From Pirellulaceae bacterium (GTDB lineage: Bacteria; Planctomycetota; Planctomycetia; Pirellulales; Pirellulaceae), in contig JADHUC010000038.1 in NCBI GenBank assembly GCA_016784735.1, positions 1 to 48,756 on the forward strand: a stretch of DNA of 48,756 nucleotides, read 5' to 3'. Each line of letters opens with the position of its first letter. Position 1 is the stretch's first letter. The position numbers and the translations under genes are program-made. Positions 40,858 to 48,756 of this stretch are shown here, one piece after another. The notes beneath the pieces were generated by a model. It had not been told where the DNA came from, searched no databases, and saw only the letters and a program-made list of their open reading frames with translations.

Positions 40858-42810
40858 ATGAGGTGTCTATTGTCCGTGGCGGCGCTATTTCTTTTTGTGT
40901 CCGTTGGCATCGCCGATGACGCGCGTGAGCCCGTCGGTATCGTGAGTCGTATCAAGGTGTTGTCCAACCATTGCGAAGACGTTTCCAGCCCTGAGGATTG
41001 GCGGAGGACGTACATCAGGGATGGCATGACCGATCACGACAAGGCGCTCGCGATCTGGAGAACAGTGGTGCGCTATCGCCACCAGACCAACCCGCCCAAC
41101 GAATACCTGAGCCCGGAGAAGAACGTTCACGACCCGTTGAAGACGATCCACGTGTATGGTTACGGCATGTGCTGCTGTGCCACCAGTAACGCTTGCGGCC
41201 TGGCTCGCTGCCTGGGGATGAAGGCCCGCGGGCGGTCGATTACGCGTCACACGATCAGCGAGGTCTTCTACGACGATGCCTGGCACTTGGTCGATGGTTC
41301 GCTCATGAACTACTTCCTCAGGCCGGACGGCGTGATCGCGTCGGCCGACGAGGTCATGCAGGCAGTAACACGGTGGCACGAGAAGAACCCCGGCTATCGT
41401 GGTGACAACGCCAAACTGGTACAGTTCGCAGCCAACGAGAACTGGAAGAAGTCCGGGCCGGCCTTGCTGGCCACGTGCGAGACGTTTGGCAAGAACGGCT
41501 TCAACGCCGCCGGCGTTCACGGGTGGCATGCCACGATGCAGGAGTACGACTACAAGACGGCGGGCGAGTATGAATGCTTGCCGTCGATGGGGTATCAGTT
41601 GAATGTTCAATTGCGACCAGGTGAGAAGCTCACCCGCAACTGGTTCAACAAAGGCAAGGTGATTGACTGGACGGACGCCGACATCCTGGAAGGCGGACAG
41701 AGGATCTTGAGGCTGCAGCGAGAACTGGGCGACAAGGCCCCCGGCCGAATCGGCAACGGAGTGCTCCAGTACGAAGTGCCTCTGGCCAGCGGCGCCTTCC
41801 GCGGCGGCGCGCTGGCGGTGGAGAATCTGGCGTGTACGAGCGAAGACGGAGCTGCGCCGGCGATGCACGTGAAGGACCCGGATCAAAAGGGCGTTTACAT
41901 CGTTCGCATGCCCAGCAGCTACGTCTACCTGTCCGGTACCGTTGCTTTGAAGGCAATCATCGGCGCGGGAGGGTCGATCGTAGTTTCGTACAGCGAGAAC
42001 CACGGCCTGGACTGGAGGGAAATCGGCAAAGTCACGGCGAGCGGAGACCAGACGATCGACCTCAGCCCGCATATCGTACGCAAGTACGACTACCGCCTGA
42101 AGTTTGAGCTGTCGGGCAAGGGCGCCGGGCTGGACGCCTTGAAAATCGTGCACGACGTGCAGCACTCGCAGGCACCACTACCGACCTTGCTGGAAGGAAA
42201 GAACACGATTACGTTCTCTGCCGGGCCGCCGGAAGGCACGATCACTGTGGAACCCAACACCGCCCCAGGCTCCACATCGTGGCGGCAACTGGAGATTCAG
42301 AACTTTCACGCCGTGGTCAACAACGCAAAGCTGCAGTGGGCGCGCCCTCAAGGCCGAGGCGACATGACGCTCCGCATCCCCGCCCCCGGCGAAATCGTCC
42401 GCCTGCGAATGAACCTGGGCTATCGTCTCCGCGACGCCAAGGACACCTACACCATCTCCGCCTCCTTCGACGAGGGCAAGACATGGAAAGAGATCGAGCG
42501 GCTGAAAGGTCCTACGCCGGGCTGTACCCAGTACCTCACGTTTGCCGACGTGCCGCCCGGAGCGAAGGCCGTGATCGTCAAGTTCGAGGGCAAGGAGGTC
42601 AATACAGCCTGTTTGTTCGGGCTTCGGATCGACGTAGACTACAAGGAGCCCAATGGCGGTTTCCGACCGGTCAAAATCACGTACGTCTGGAACGAAGACG
42701 GCCAGCAGAAGACGCACGTCCATGTAGCGAACCGGCCGCAGGAGACATATACGATCGACTGCGGCCCCAAGGCGGTCGTCCGTAGTTTCACGGTCGAATT
42801 GGCCGAATAG
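40858..42810 (+). CDS. Exported transglutaminase-like domain protein
   Basis: AGGAGA lies before the ATG, and the signal peptide is CLLSVAALFLFVSVGIA. The transglutaminase-like core (~25-150) has DHDKALAIWRTVVRYRHQ, then YGYGMCCCATSNACGLARCL (Cys105-107), GRSITRHTISEVFYDDAWHL and VDG. Cys, His131 and Asp146 form the expected protease-like triad with usual spacing. About 500 residues of beta-rich sequence follow, including a GSIVVSYSENHGLDWREIGK and TYTISASFDEGKTWKEIE pair of Asp-box-like blades. It is 650 residues long. Such proteins in bacteria may act as cysteine proteases or cross-linkers; the substrate is unknown. It is the intact counterpart of the broken gene at 19038. Confidence 0.82.
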   Translation: MRCLLSVAALFLFVSVGIADDAREPVGIVSRIKVLSNHCEDVSSPEDWRRTYIRDGMTDHDKALAIWRTVVRYRHQTNPPNEYLSPEKNVHDPLKTIHVYGYGMCCCATSNACGLARCLGMKARGRSITRHTISEVFYDDAWHLVDGSLMNYFLRPDGVIASADEVMQAVTRWHEKNPGYRGDNAKLVQFAANENWKKSGPALLATCETFGKNGFNAAGVHGWHATMQEYDYKTAGEYECLPSMGYQLNVQLRPGEKLTRNWFNKGKVIDWTDADILEGGQRILRLQRELGDKAPGRIGNGVLQYEVPLASGAFRGGALAVENLACTSEDGAAPAMHVKDPDQKGVYIVRMPSSYVYLSGTVALKAIIGAGGSIVVSYSENHGLDWREIGKVTASGDQTIDLSPHIVRKYDYRLKFELSGKGAGLDALKIVHDVQHSQAPLPTLLEGKNTITFSAGPPEGTITVEPNTAPGSTSWRQLEIQNFHAVVNNAKLQWARPQGRGDMTLRIPAPGEIVRLRMNLGYRLRDAKDTYTISASFDEGKTWKEIERLKGPTPGCTQYLTFADVPPGAKAVIVKFEGKEVNTACLFGLRIDVDYKEPNGGFRPVKITYVWNEDGQQKTHVHVANRPQETYTIDCGPKAVVRSFTVELAE

Positions 42811-42830
42811 ACGGTCGCGCAAAAGGTGAT

Positions 42831-42852
42831 GGGGTCAGCTCTTGGCCAAGAG
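42831..42852. repeat. Short palindrome with GGGGTCAG edge, possible IS200-type element end
   Basis: GGGGTCAG precedes a perfect 14-bp palindrome (CTCTTGGCCAAGAG, 42839-42852). The same GGGGTCAG edge occurs at 29619 beside the transposase fragment. It lies in the 85-bp gap before the next gene. It may be an element scar or just a hairpin. Confidence 0.35.
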
Positions 42853-42895
42853 TTGATTCCCAGTCTGTCACACAAACAATGCCGTAGAGAATCTC

Positions 42896-45544
42896 ATGAT
42901 GAACGCAAGAGTCTTCAAACGCCGTAGCGGAATCGAACGAGTCGTCGCTGTTTTGGCGGTGCTGGCTGTTGGCGTTGGCTTGGCAAACGTGGTTTTGGCG
43001 GAATCACCGCCCAAGGTGGGTACGCTGGAAGAGGATTTTGCCAGCCCGCCTGCGAAATGGAAATCCCGTCCACTTTGGTTCTGGAATGGCCCGCTCGATC
43101 GGGATGCCACCACCACGATCATGGAGAAGTCTGTCGCCAGTGGCTACTACGGCTTCGGCATTCTGCCGACCAAGGACATGGGCGTGGCTTTCATGAGTCC
43201 CGAGTTTCTTCGCCACTATAAGCACGCGGTGGACACGGCCTCGCGTCTCGGCCTGAAGATGTGCCTTTACGACGAGTTCTGGTTCCCCAGCGGCAGTGCG
43301 GGCGGGTTACTCAAAGAGCACTATCCCGATGCCTTGGGCAAGCGACTGGATAAGGTGGAAACCGACGTCGTCGGTCCTGCAGCGGTCACCCTGGATGTCC
43401 CCGCTGGCGATCTGATGGCCGCGGTGGCCATGCACGCCGAGACGAAGGAGCGGTTGGACCTAACCGCGCAAGTCCGTGACAACCGCCTCTCGTGGCAGGC
43501 TCCTGCCGGATCGTGGCGAGTGATGCTGTTTGTGTGCGTCCCGGACGGTGCTCGCGGCCTGGTGGATTACCTCGATCCCGATGCCGCGCGGAAGTTCGTC
43601 GCGCTCACCTACGAGAAATACTACCAGACTTTTCCCGAACATTTCGGCAAGACCATCGACAGTGCGTTCTACGACGAACCCACTTTCCACTGGATCCAAG
43701 GGGGACGGGCCTGGACGCCGGCGTTCAACCGGCGTTTTGCCGAGAAGTTCGGTCACAGCCCGGCGCTCTACTATCCGGCGCTGTGGCATGATATCGGACC
43801 CGACACGGTCGCGGCGCGCAATGCGATGTTTGGGCTCCGGGCCGAGTTGTTTGCCAACGGTTTTGTGAAGACGCTTGCCGACTGGTGCCGCGCCCACAAC
43901 ATCGAATTGACCGGCCACGTGGACCAGGAAGAGGTTGTGAACCCCGTTGGCCTCTGCGGCGATTTGATCAAGGCGTTCCAGCACCAGCCAATCCCCGGTT
44001 TGGATCAAATCTTCGCCTACGGGCGCGGCTCGCCCATGTACAAAGTCGTCAGCTCGGCCGCGACCAACTACGGGCGCCCTCTGGTCATGACCGAGTGCTA
44101 CGGAGGCATGAAACTGCCACCCGCCAACCTCTACCGCGAGGCCATGGACCAGTTTGCCAAAGGCGTGAATCTGATGGTGCCGCACGCGGTATGGTATCGG
44201 ACGAACCCGATTACATTCCCGCCGGAGCTGTCGTACCGTACCGAGCCTTACGCCTCCGAGTTGCCGCGCTACAACGAGTACGTCGGACGCCTCGAGCGCG
44301 TGCTCCAGCAGGGCCGCCCTCTGGTAGACATCGCGGTGCTCTATCCCATCCATGGGCTTCAGGCTGCTTATCACTTCGGCCCCGGCCAACCGTACACCGG
44401 CGGCGTGATCCCCAACTGGGCGGACTACATGGACATCGGCGAACGTCTGTCGCTCGACCTGCGCCATGATTTTACCTATCTGCATCCCGATATACTGGAT
44501 TCACACTGCCACGTTACCAACGGCTTGCTCGAATTGCAGCAGCCGGCATGCCCCCAACAGTATCGCCTGATGATCCTGCCCGGTATGGAAGCGGTTTCGA
44601 CGCCGAACTTGGCCAGAGTAAAGAGCTTCTACGATCAAGGAGGCCAAGTCATAGCCACGACTCGGCTGCCGGACCATTCGGCGGAATTCGGCCAGAGCGA
44701 CGAAGTGCGGACCATGATTCGTCACATCTTCGGAGTCCAGGCTGCCGAGTCAGTTGGCGAGCAGCCGCCGTACCCGAAAGTCCGTGCGTCCAGTGTCTGG
44801 CAGAACGGCGGGCACGACGCGGCTTTGGCCTTTGACGGCGACCCGGAAACGCGCTGGAACGCTCAGGATCAAAATAGCGCGGACCAATGGCTGGAGGTGG
44901 ACTTTGGCACGCCGCGCACGTTCGAGAAAGTAGTGATCACCGAAGTCTTCGACCGCGCCACATCGCACCGCGTGGAATACTGGGACGGTCAACAGTGGCG
45001 TACCTGTGCTTCCGGCGCGGAGATCGGCGCCGACCGGATACACACGTTTGCACCGGTTACTGCGTCGCGTGTGCGCCTATTCATTCCCAAGGTAAAGAGC
45101 GATACGCCCAGCATAGCGGAATTCGCCGCGCTCGATGCCAGTGATACCAACCTAGCCGCGCGGCCTGGACGCGTCTTTGCGAATCGCAACACCAACGGCG
45201 GCGCGGCCTGGTTTGTCGAGAATCCCACGCCGGCCGCCTTGCGACAGACGATCGACCAGGCGTTGCCTCAGCCGGACGTTACCTGGGCCGACCCGCCGGC
45301 AGTGCGCGGAGGCCGTCTGAGTTACCTGCACAAGGAAATCGACGGTCGCCACTTCTGGTTTTTCGCCAACTCGTCAGATACGCCGGTGGAAACTCCCGTT
45401 TGCCTGCGCGGCGCTCACACGCTCGAACGATGGGACCCACACACGGGGCGTATCGAGCCTTGTCCGGTGAAAAATTCCGCAGCAGGGACCTCCATCCAAC
45501 TGCAATTGGGTCCAGTGTCCTCTGTTTTTGTGGTCAGTAGATGA
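42896..45544 (+). CDS. Exported GH106-like (alpha-L-rhamnosidase-type) hydrolase with a discoidin module
   Basis: The 882-residue protein has an export segment (VVAVLAVLAVGVGLANVVLA). It then shows the opening typical of GH106 and relatives: FASPPAKWKSRPLWFWNGPL, TIMEKSVASGYYGFGILPTK, LKMCLYDEFWFPSGSAGG, AFYDEPTFHW and ELTGHVDQEE. Later blocks LVMTECYGGMK and QQGRPLVDIAVLYPIHGLQA, with a glutamine-amidotransferase-like fold (YRLMILPGMEAVSTPNLARV), fit the same group. A discoidin domain is inserted at ~624-750 (ALAFDGDPETRWNAQDQ, WLEVDFGTPRTFEKVVI). Family enzymes release alpha-L-rhamnose from pectin or related glycans. Catalytic glutamates are probably in YDEP and TECYG but are unproven here. 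AGAGA is a weak ribosome site. Confidence 0.75.
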   Translation: MMNARVFKRRSGIERVVAVLAVLAVGVGLANVVLAESPPKVGTLEEDFASPPAKWKSRPLWFWNGPLDRDATTTIMEKSVASGYYGFGILPTKDMGVAFMSPEFLRHYKHAVDTASRLGLKMCLYDEFWFPSGSAGGLLKEHYPDALGKRLDKVETDVVGPAAVTLDVPAGDLMAAVAMHAETKERLDLTAQVRDNRLSWQAPAGSWRVMLFVCVPDGARGLVDYLDPDAARKFVALTYEKYYQTFPEHFGKTIDSAFYDEPTFHWIQGGRAWTPAFNRRFAEKFGHSPALYYPALWHDIGPDTVAARNAMFGLRAELFANGFVKTLADWCRAHNIELTGHVDQEEVVNPVGLCGDLIKAFQHQPIPGLDQIFAYGRGSPMYKVVSSAATNYGRPLVMTECYGGMKLPPANLYREAMDQFAKGVNLMVPHAVWYRTNPITFPPELSYRTEPYASELPRYNEYVGRLERVLQQGRPLVDIAVLYPIHGLQAAYHFGPGQPYTGGVIPNWADYMDIGERLSLDLRHDFTYLHPDILDSHCHVTNGLLELQQPACPQQYRLMILPGMEAVSTPNLARVKSFYDQGGQVIATTRLPDHSAEFGQSDEVRTMIRHIFGVQAAESVGEQPPYPKVRASSVWQNGGHDAALAFDGDPETRWNAQDQNSADQWLEVDFGTPRTFEKVVITEVFDRATSHRVEYWDGQQWRTCASGAEIGADRIHTFAPVTASRVRLFIPKVKSDTPSIAEFAALDASDTNLAARPGRVFANRNTNGGAAWFVENPTPAALRQTIDQALPQPDVTWADPPAVRGGRLSYLHKEIDGRHFWFFANSSDTPVETPVCLRGAHTLERWDPHTGRIEPCPVKNSAAGTSIQLQLGPVSSVFVVSR

Positions 45545-45680
45545 GGGACACACTTGGAGATAGAGCCATAATGGGTTTGCTTCTTCGTGCCGTGGGTGCA
45601 TCTTGTGGGGCACGTTCACGTTGTCTCAGGCTGGGGCCTGTTCGAATGCGTCAAACGATAAGAACGCCGGGAGAAAGTAC

Positions 45681-48600
45681 ATGAACAGGCGATACGTACG
45701 GCGGTTCATGGCCGCGATGGTTGTCGTAAGTTTGGGAGTCACCGCGCATGCCTCGGAGACACCAGACGACTTGGCAGCGTTGCTGGGGCGGCCGGCTGAC
45801 GTTGCTTCCGGCGCCTACCAGTACCGCGCGGACCGCGGCCCGGACCAGAATCCTCCGGAGAGCTGGATTCTGCTGATCCAATACGCCGGGCTCCCGTACG
45901 ACAAGCCGCCGGATATGAACGTGCCGGCCGTGAAGCAGGCCCTCTGCGGATTGCTGTGGGAAGAGGTCCGCCCGATCCGGCGTCTGGAACTGACGTGGAG
46001 CGGAGAGGCTGCGAACATCCCGCCGCCGGACCAGTTGACGTTGACCTATTTCGATAGCAGCGACCAGAACGCTCACACGTGGTGGAACCCACTGATGAAA
46101 ACGGAGGCCGGCCCGCCCGAAGTCTCGACGGATGGCCGCACCTGCGTCTTTGCGATTCCCCGCGACACGTGGGGTGTCGTGGTTGGTGTCCGCGGTGACA
46201 AGGAAGCTTCGGCCTATTCCGTCCCCGCGATCCGAGCGTTGGTGCCTGAAACATGGAAACGTTTGGATTTGGAGATCGAATGGGGCTTCGACGCCGCTAC
46301 CGCCACTTCGGACTACAGTGGACGGATCGAGCCGTATGACGGAATCGTCGGTGAAGTACGTCCGTTGGAGGGCGATACCGGCACAACGATGACCGGACCG
46401 TTGGCGTGGAACTCGGTGTCCAAGGGTGGCACCCGTCGCGGCAACGCTGCGGGAAAAGTCGCGGTAGATGGCCGTAGCCGAAGTCACAAGACTTCGGGGG
46501 GCAGCCAAGAAAGCCCGAATTCTTGCGAATTCGGCTACCAGGATGCTTCGCAGCGTAGCCGTCGCGGCGTGCGGATGAGCGTGTTGTACATCGGCCGTTC
46601 GGCTTGGCGGCGAGTGTGGCCCTACGATGCGCAAGCGGAGGATGTCGCACGAACGATCCTCACGGTGTGGACGGAGTCGGGCAGCTTTTCATTTCTGGTG
46701 GCCGATCTGGAACACGGGCCGATACTGGCCCCGGAATTCGGCTTTTTTGTGCGCGCCACCGGGACATCCCCGATGCCGCCGGCTGAGGCCGCTTCGGGGC
46801 AGCCCGCCCTGACGGTGCCCAAGGTGCTGCTCGGCCCAAAGATGAACGACATTCTCGGCAATCAGGACCTTCGTGGTTGGGGCAACAGCGCCTCGCCGTG
46901 GTTTGCCGGCAACGGCACGGATCAGCCTGTTGCGTTGCAGGGCATCACCTTCCCGGCACGCAGCGTGGGGCTGCACCCCGGATCGGATTGCGACGTCGCC
47001 GTGGGTTGGCAAAGTCCGGTGGATAGCCGAGTGAGTGTGAGGGCCCAAGTCGCCGACGCCCATCCCAGCGGCGGTGATGGCGTCGAGTGGTCGATCGTCC
47101 ACGAGGGGCAAACCGGAAGCAAGGTGCTCGTGCGAGGTGCCGTCGACCGCGGCGGAGCGCAATCCATCCCGCCGGAAACGGAGGCCGACCGATACAAAGT
47201 CGCCGACATCGCCGTGCGGAGCGGGGACACCCTGGCGCTGGTTGTAAGCCGCAAGGGGAATCACCTCTGCGACAGCACGATGGTGGAATTGGTGATCTCC
47301 GAGCGTAGCGGCCCAAGCCGCACGTGGGATCTGGCCAAGGACGTGGTGGACACCATCCATGCTGGCAACCCGCGAGCTGACTCGCTGGGCAATCGCGGCG
47401 TGTGGTCGTTCTACACAATTCAAGGCAGTGCGCCGGCGCCCCACGAGCCCCCGTTCGCGATGAGTTCCCAGGCGGCTTCGGCGCGCCAGTTCGTGAAGGA
47501 ACTCGCCGCGAGACAACTGGCTACCGTCCGCCAGCGCGTACGTCTTCACCCCGAGCAAACCTGGCAGCAGGCGGTGCAGGCGATGCATCCGGGCAAGACC
47601 CTGCCGCCTCATCCCCGGCCGCCCAGCGACCCGATCATGCAGATCGAGGTGCCGTGCGAGCGGCTGAGCGCACAATGGAATCTCGGCGCATGGCATATCC
47701 TGCGCCACTCCGTCCAGGATCCGAGCGGGAAATGGTTCTTCAATGACTTCCCGTTCGGCATTCTCGCTTCGGAAACCTACATGATCCTGCGGGCGCTCGA
47801 TCTGCAAGGCAGGCACCAGGAGACGGCCGATGGTTTGGACCAGTGGCTGCAATTGCCGCTGCAGCCGAAGGTGGTGCCGGGTAGCGGCGGTCATCATGGT
47901 TGGGCGCTGCCCGACCGGCCGCTAGGGCTGTTCTCCGACGGACGCGGGTGTCTGACCCATGCCGAGGGTCCCCCCGGCGCCGGCGGACACATGGACGGAG
48001 TGCATGCTATGGGCCCTGGGGCGATCATGTTCACGCTGATCGAACACTTCCGGATGACGGGAGATGTAGCGTGGCTGAAGGCCTCCGCCCCGCGCATGAA
48101 GGCCAACGTCGAGTGGATCCTGCGGCAGCGACAGTTGCTCGCCGAAAACCTCCCGGGCGGGCAGCGTTTGTGGAGCAAGGGCCTTCAGCCGGCACACGTC
48201 GTGACGCCGGACAGCCACTCGATGCACATGCAGTTCTACGAGACGGAGGCTTACTATTGGTTGGCCGTCAAGCGCATGGCCGAGCTGCTGACGCTGATCG
48301 AGCCCGACGAAGGGGCCAGGCTGGCGGCGGAGGCGGAGGCTTATCGGCAGGACCTCGTCGCGGCGGTCGACCGATCCATTGTCCTGACGCCGGTGGTGGC
48401 CGTGCGAGACGGGACGTACCGCTCGTTCGTCGCCTTCTCGCCGTACGTCCGCGGCTTTGCAGCCGGTGCGTGGGGCTGGCGTCGCTGCCAGGGGCACGTG
48501 GGGGCCATCTACTGGGACACCGTGCAATCGGCCGACTCCTTGATCAGTCCCGCCGGTCTCCTTTCGCCAGTGGACGCTCGCGTCCAGGGACATCTCGACG

Positions 48601-48756
48601 TACTCGAAGATCGCCTGTTGCTGGAGAATACAAAAGTTCACGCCCGCACACCCGATTACGACCCCGACCGGCATTGGTTCTCTCACGCGAGCTGGCAATA
48701 CCAGTGCGGCTTGGAGCGGCACGCGAACATTCACTTGGCCGCGGATGACGTCCCGA
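45681..48756 (+). CDS. Exported six-hairpin glycosidase-like protein, truncated by the window edge
   Basis: The ATG at 45681 has GGGAG about 8 nt upstream, and the frame stays open to the end of the window (about 1025 codons). A signal peptide comes first (RFMAAMVVVSLGVTAHASET). Residues ~30-560 are beta-rich, with a NPCBM-like part (ALQGITFPARSVGLHPGSDC). From ~650 the sequence is an alpha/alpha-toroid: PSGKWFFNDFPFGILASETY, HHGWALPDRPLGLFSDGRGC, DGVHAMGPGAIMFTLIEHFR, MTGDVAWLKASAPRMKANVE and WILRQRQLLAEN. This is the six-hairpin fold of GH15/63/65-type enzymes and rhamnosidases. The substrate is unknown. Residues ~252-293 come from a palindromic repeat inserted in frame. Confidence 0.8.
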   Translation, partial: MNRRYVRRFMAAMVVVSLGVTAHASETPDDLAALLGRPADVASGAYQYRADRGPDQNPPESWILLIQYAGLPYDKPPDMNVPAVKQALCGLLWEEVRPIRRLELTWSGEAANIPPPDQLTLTYFDSSDQNAHTWWNPLMKTEAGPPEVSTDGRTCVFAIPRDTWGVVVGVRGDKEASAYSVPAIRALVPETWKRLDLEIEWGFDAATATSDYSGRIEPYDGIVGEVRPLEGDTGTTMTGPLAWNSVSKGGTRRGNAAGKVAVDGRSRSHKTSGGSQESPNSCEFGYQDASQRSRRGVRMSVLYIGRSAWRRVWPYDAQAEDVARTILTVWTESGSFSFLVADLEHGPILAPEFGFFVRATGTSPMPPAEAASGQPALTVPKVLLGPKMNDILGNQDLRGWGNSASPWFAGNGTDQPVALQGITFPARSVGLHPGSDCDVAVGWQSPVDSRVSVRAQVADAHPSGGDGVEWSIVHEGQTGSKVLVRGAVDRGGAQSIPPETEADRYKVADIAVRSGDTLALVVSRKGNHLCDSTMVELVISERSGPSRTWDLAKDVVDTIHAGNPRADSLGNRGVWSFYTIQGSAPAPHEPPFAMSSQAASARQFVKELAARQLATVRQRVRLHPEQTWQQAVQAMHPGKTLPPHPRPPSDPIMQIEVPCERLSAQWNLGAWHILRHSVQDPSGKWFFNDFPFGILASETYMILRALDLQGRHQETADGLDQWLQLPLQPKVVPGSGGHHGWALPDRPLGLFSDGRGCLTHAEGPPGAGGHMDGVHAMGPGAIMFTLIEHFRMTGDVAWLKASAPRMKANVEWILRQRQLLAENLPGGQRLWSKGLQPAHVVTPDSHSMHMQFYETEAYYWLAVKRMAELLTLIEPDEGARLAAEAEAYRQDLVAAVDRSIVLTPVVAVRDGTYRSFVAFSPYVRGFAAGAWGWRRCQGHVGAIYWDTVQSADSLISPAGLLSPVDARVQGHLDVLEDRLLLENTKVHARTPDYDPDRHWFSHASWQYQCGLERHANIHLAADDVP
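46434..46568. repeat. Palindrome family 6 inserted in frame in the six-hairpin gene, between 9-bp direct repeats
   Basis: CGTCGCGGC occurs at 46434-46442 and again at 46560-46568, 126 bp (42 codons) apart. Between them lie two hairpins, CCGAAGTCACAAGACTTCGG (46478-46497) and GCCCGAATTC / GAATTCGGC (46513-46535), both followed or preceded by GTAGCC-like motifs. Removing one direct repeat plus the insert leaves a continuous frame reading KGGTRRGVRMSVLYIG. The inserted residues (AVDGRSRSHKTSGG...) are polar and unlike the rest of the protein. Confidence 0.85.

Overview
The window looks like chromosomal DNA of a member of the Planctomycetota or a close PVC relative. Nearly every intact gene encodes a large exported protein with a signal peptide. 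The families are typical of that group: DUF1080, TolB/PD40 propellers, a hydrazine-synthase-alpha-like propeller with c-type haem motifs, discoidin (F5/8C) modules, secreted transglutaminase-like proteins and Asp-box propellers. Most genes stand alone, each with its own Shine-Dalgarno site, and many palindromic repeats lie between them. I saw no rRNA, tRNA, CRISPR array or core housekeeping gene. GC content is high, except for an AT-richer stretch at about 28.0-29.5 kb.

Layout. 0-7.3 kb: the end of a GH29-like discoidin protein, a truncated Tat-exported FAD oxidoreductase start, a 1328-residue parallel beta-helix protein with several sugar-binding modules, and a GH36 alpha-galactosidase. 7.5-16.7 kb: a PD40 propeller protein, a PQQ-propeller relic, an exported nitroreductase-like protein, an AXE1-type esterase, a GH28-like beta-helix protein, an SGNH-like protein, a glycerophosphodiester phosphodiesterase and a DUF1080 protein. 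17-27 kb: a class C beta-lactamase-type serine hydrolase, a broken transglutaminase-like gene, an Asp-box propeller, a REP-associated transposase (RAYT) locus between REP hairpins, and a 1529-residue protein whose 3' end is duplicated beside the RAYT. 27-30.8 kb: an accessory stretch with hairpin repeats, a two-gene cassette ending in a HEPN-type protein, and relics of a transposase and other genes. 30.8-48.8 kb: an Asp-box propeller, a heparinase II/III-type protein, a TIM-barrel hydrolase, a truncated esterase, a haem-motif propeller protein, a pectate-lyase-like relic, a transglutaminase-like protein, a GH106-like rhamnosidase candidate and a six-hairpin glycosidase-like gene cut by the window edge.

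Taken together, the fucosidase-like, alpha-galactosidase, polygalacturonase-like, acetylesterase, heparinase-type, rhamnosidase-like and sialidase-like proteins fit scavenging of complex acidic plant or algal polysaccharides outside the cytoplasm. There is no SusC/SusD pair, transporter or regulator in the window, so this is a loose collection and not a classical utilisation locus. About ten decayed genes lie among the intact ones.

The most interesting signals are: (1) two different palindromic repeat families inserted in frame inside large exported genes, adding about 20 to 42 codons, one of them between 9-bp direct repeats; (2) a RAYT flanked by its own REP pairs, with a copied gene tail that starts at the REP border; and (3) the AT-richer cassette at 28.15-29.50 kb, whose first gene carries a dnaX-like A-run slippery site that would extend it to 3 bp before the HEPN-type gene.
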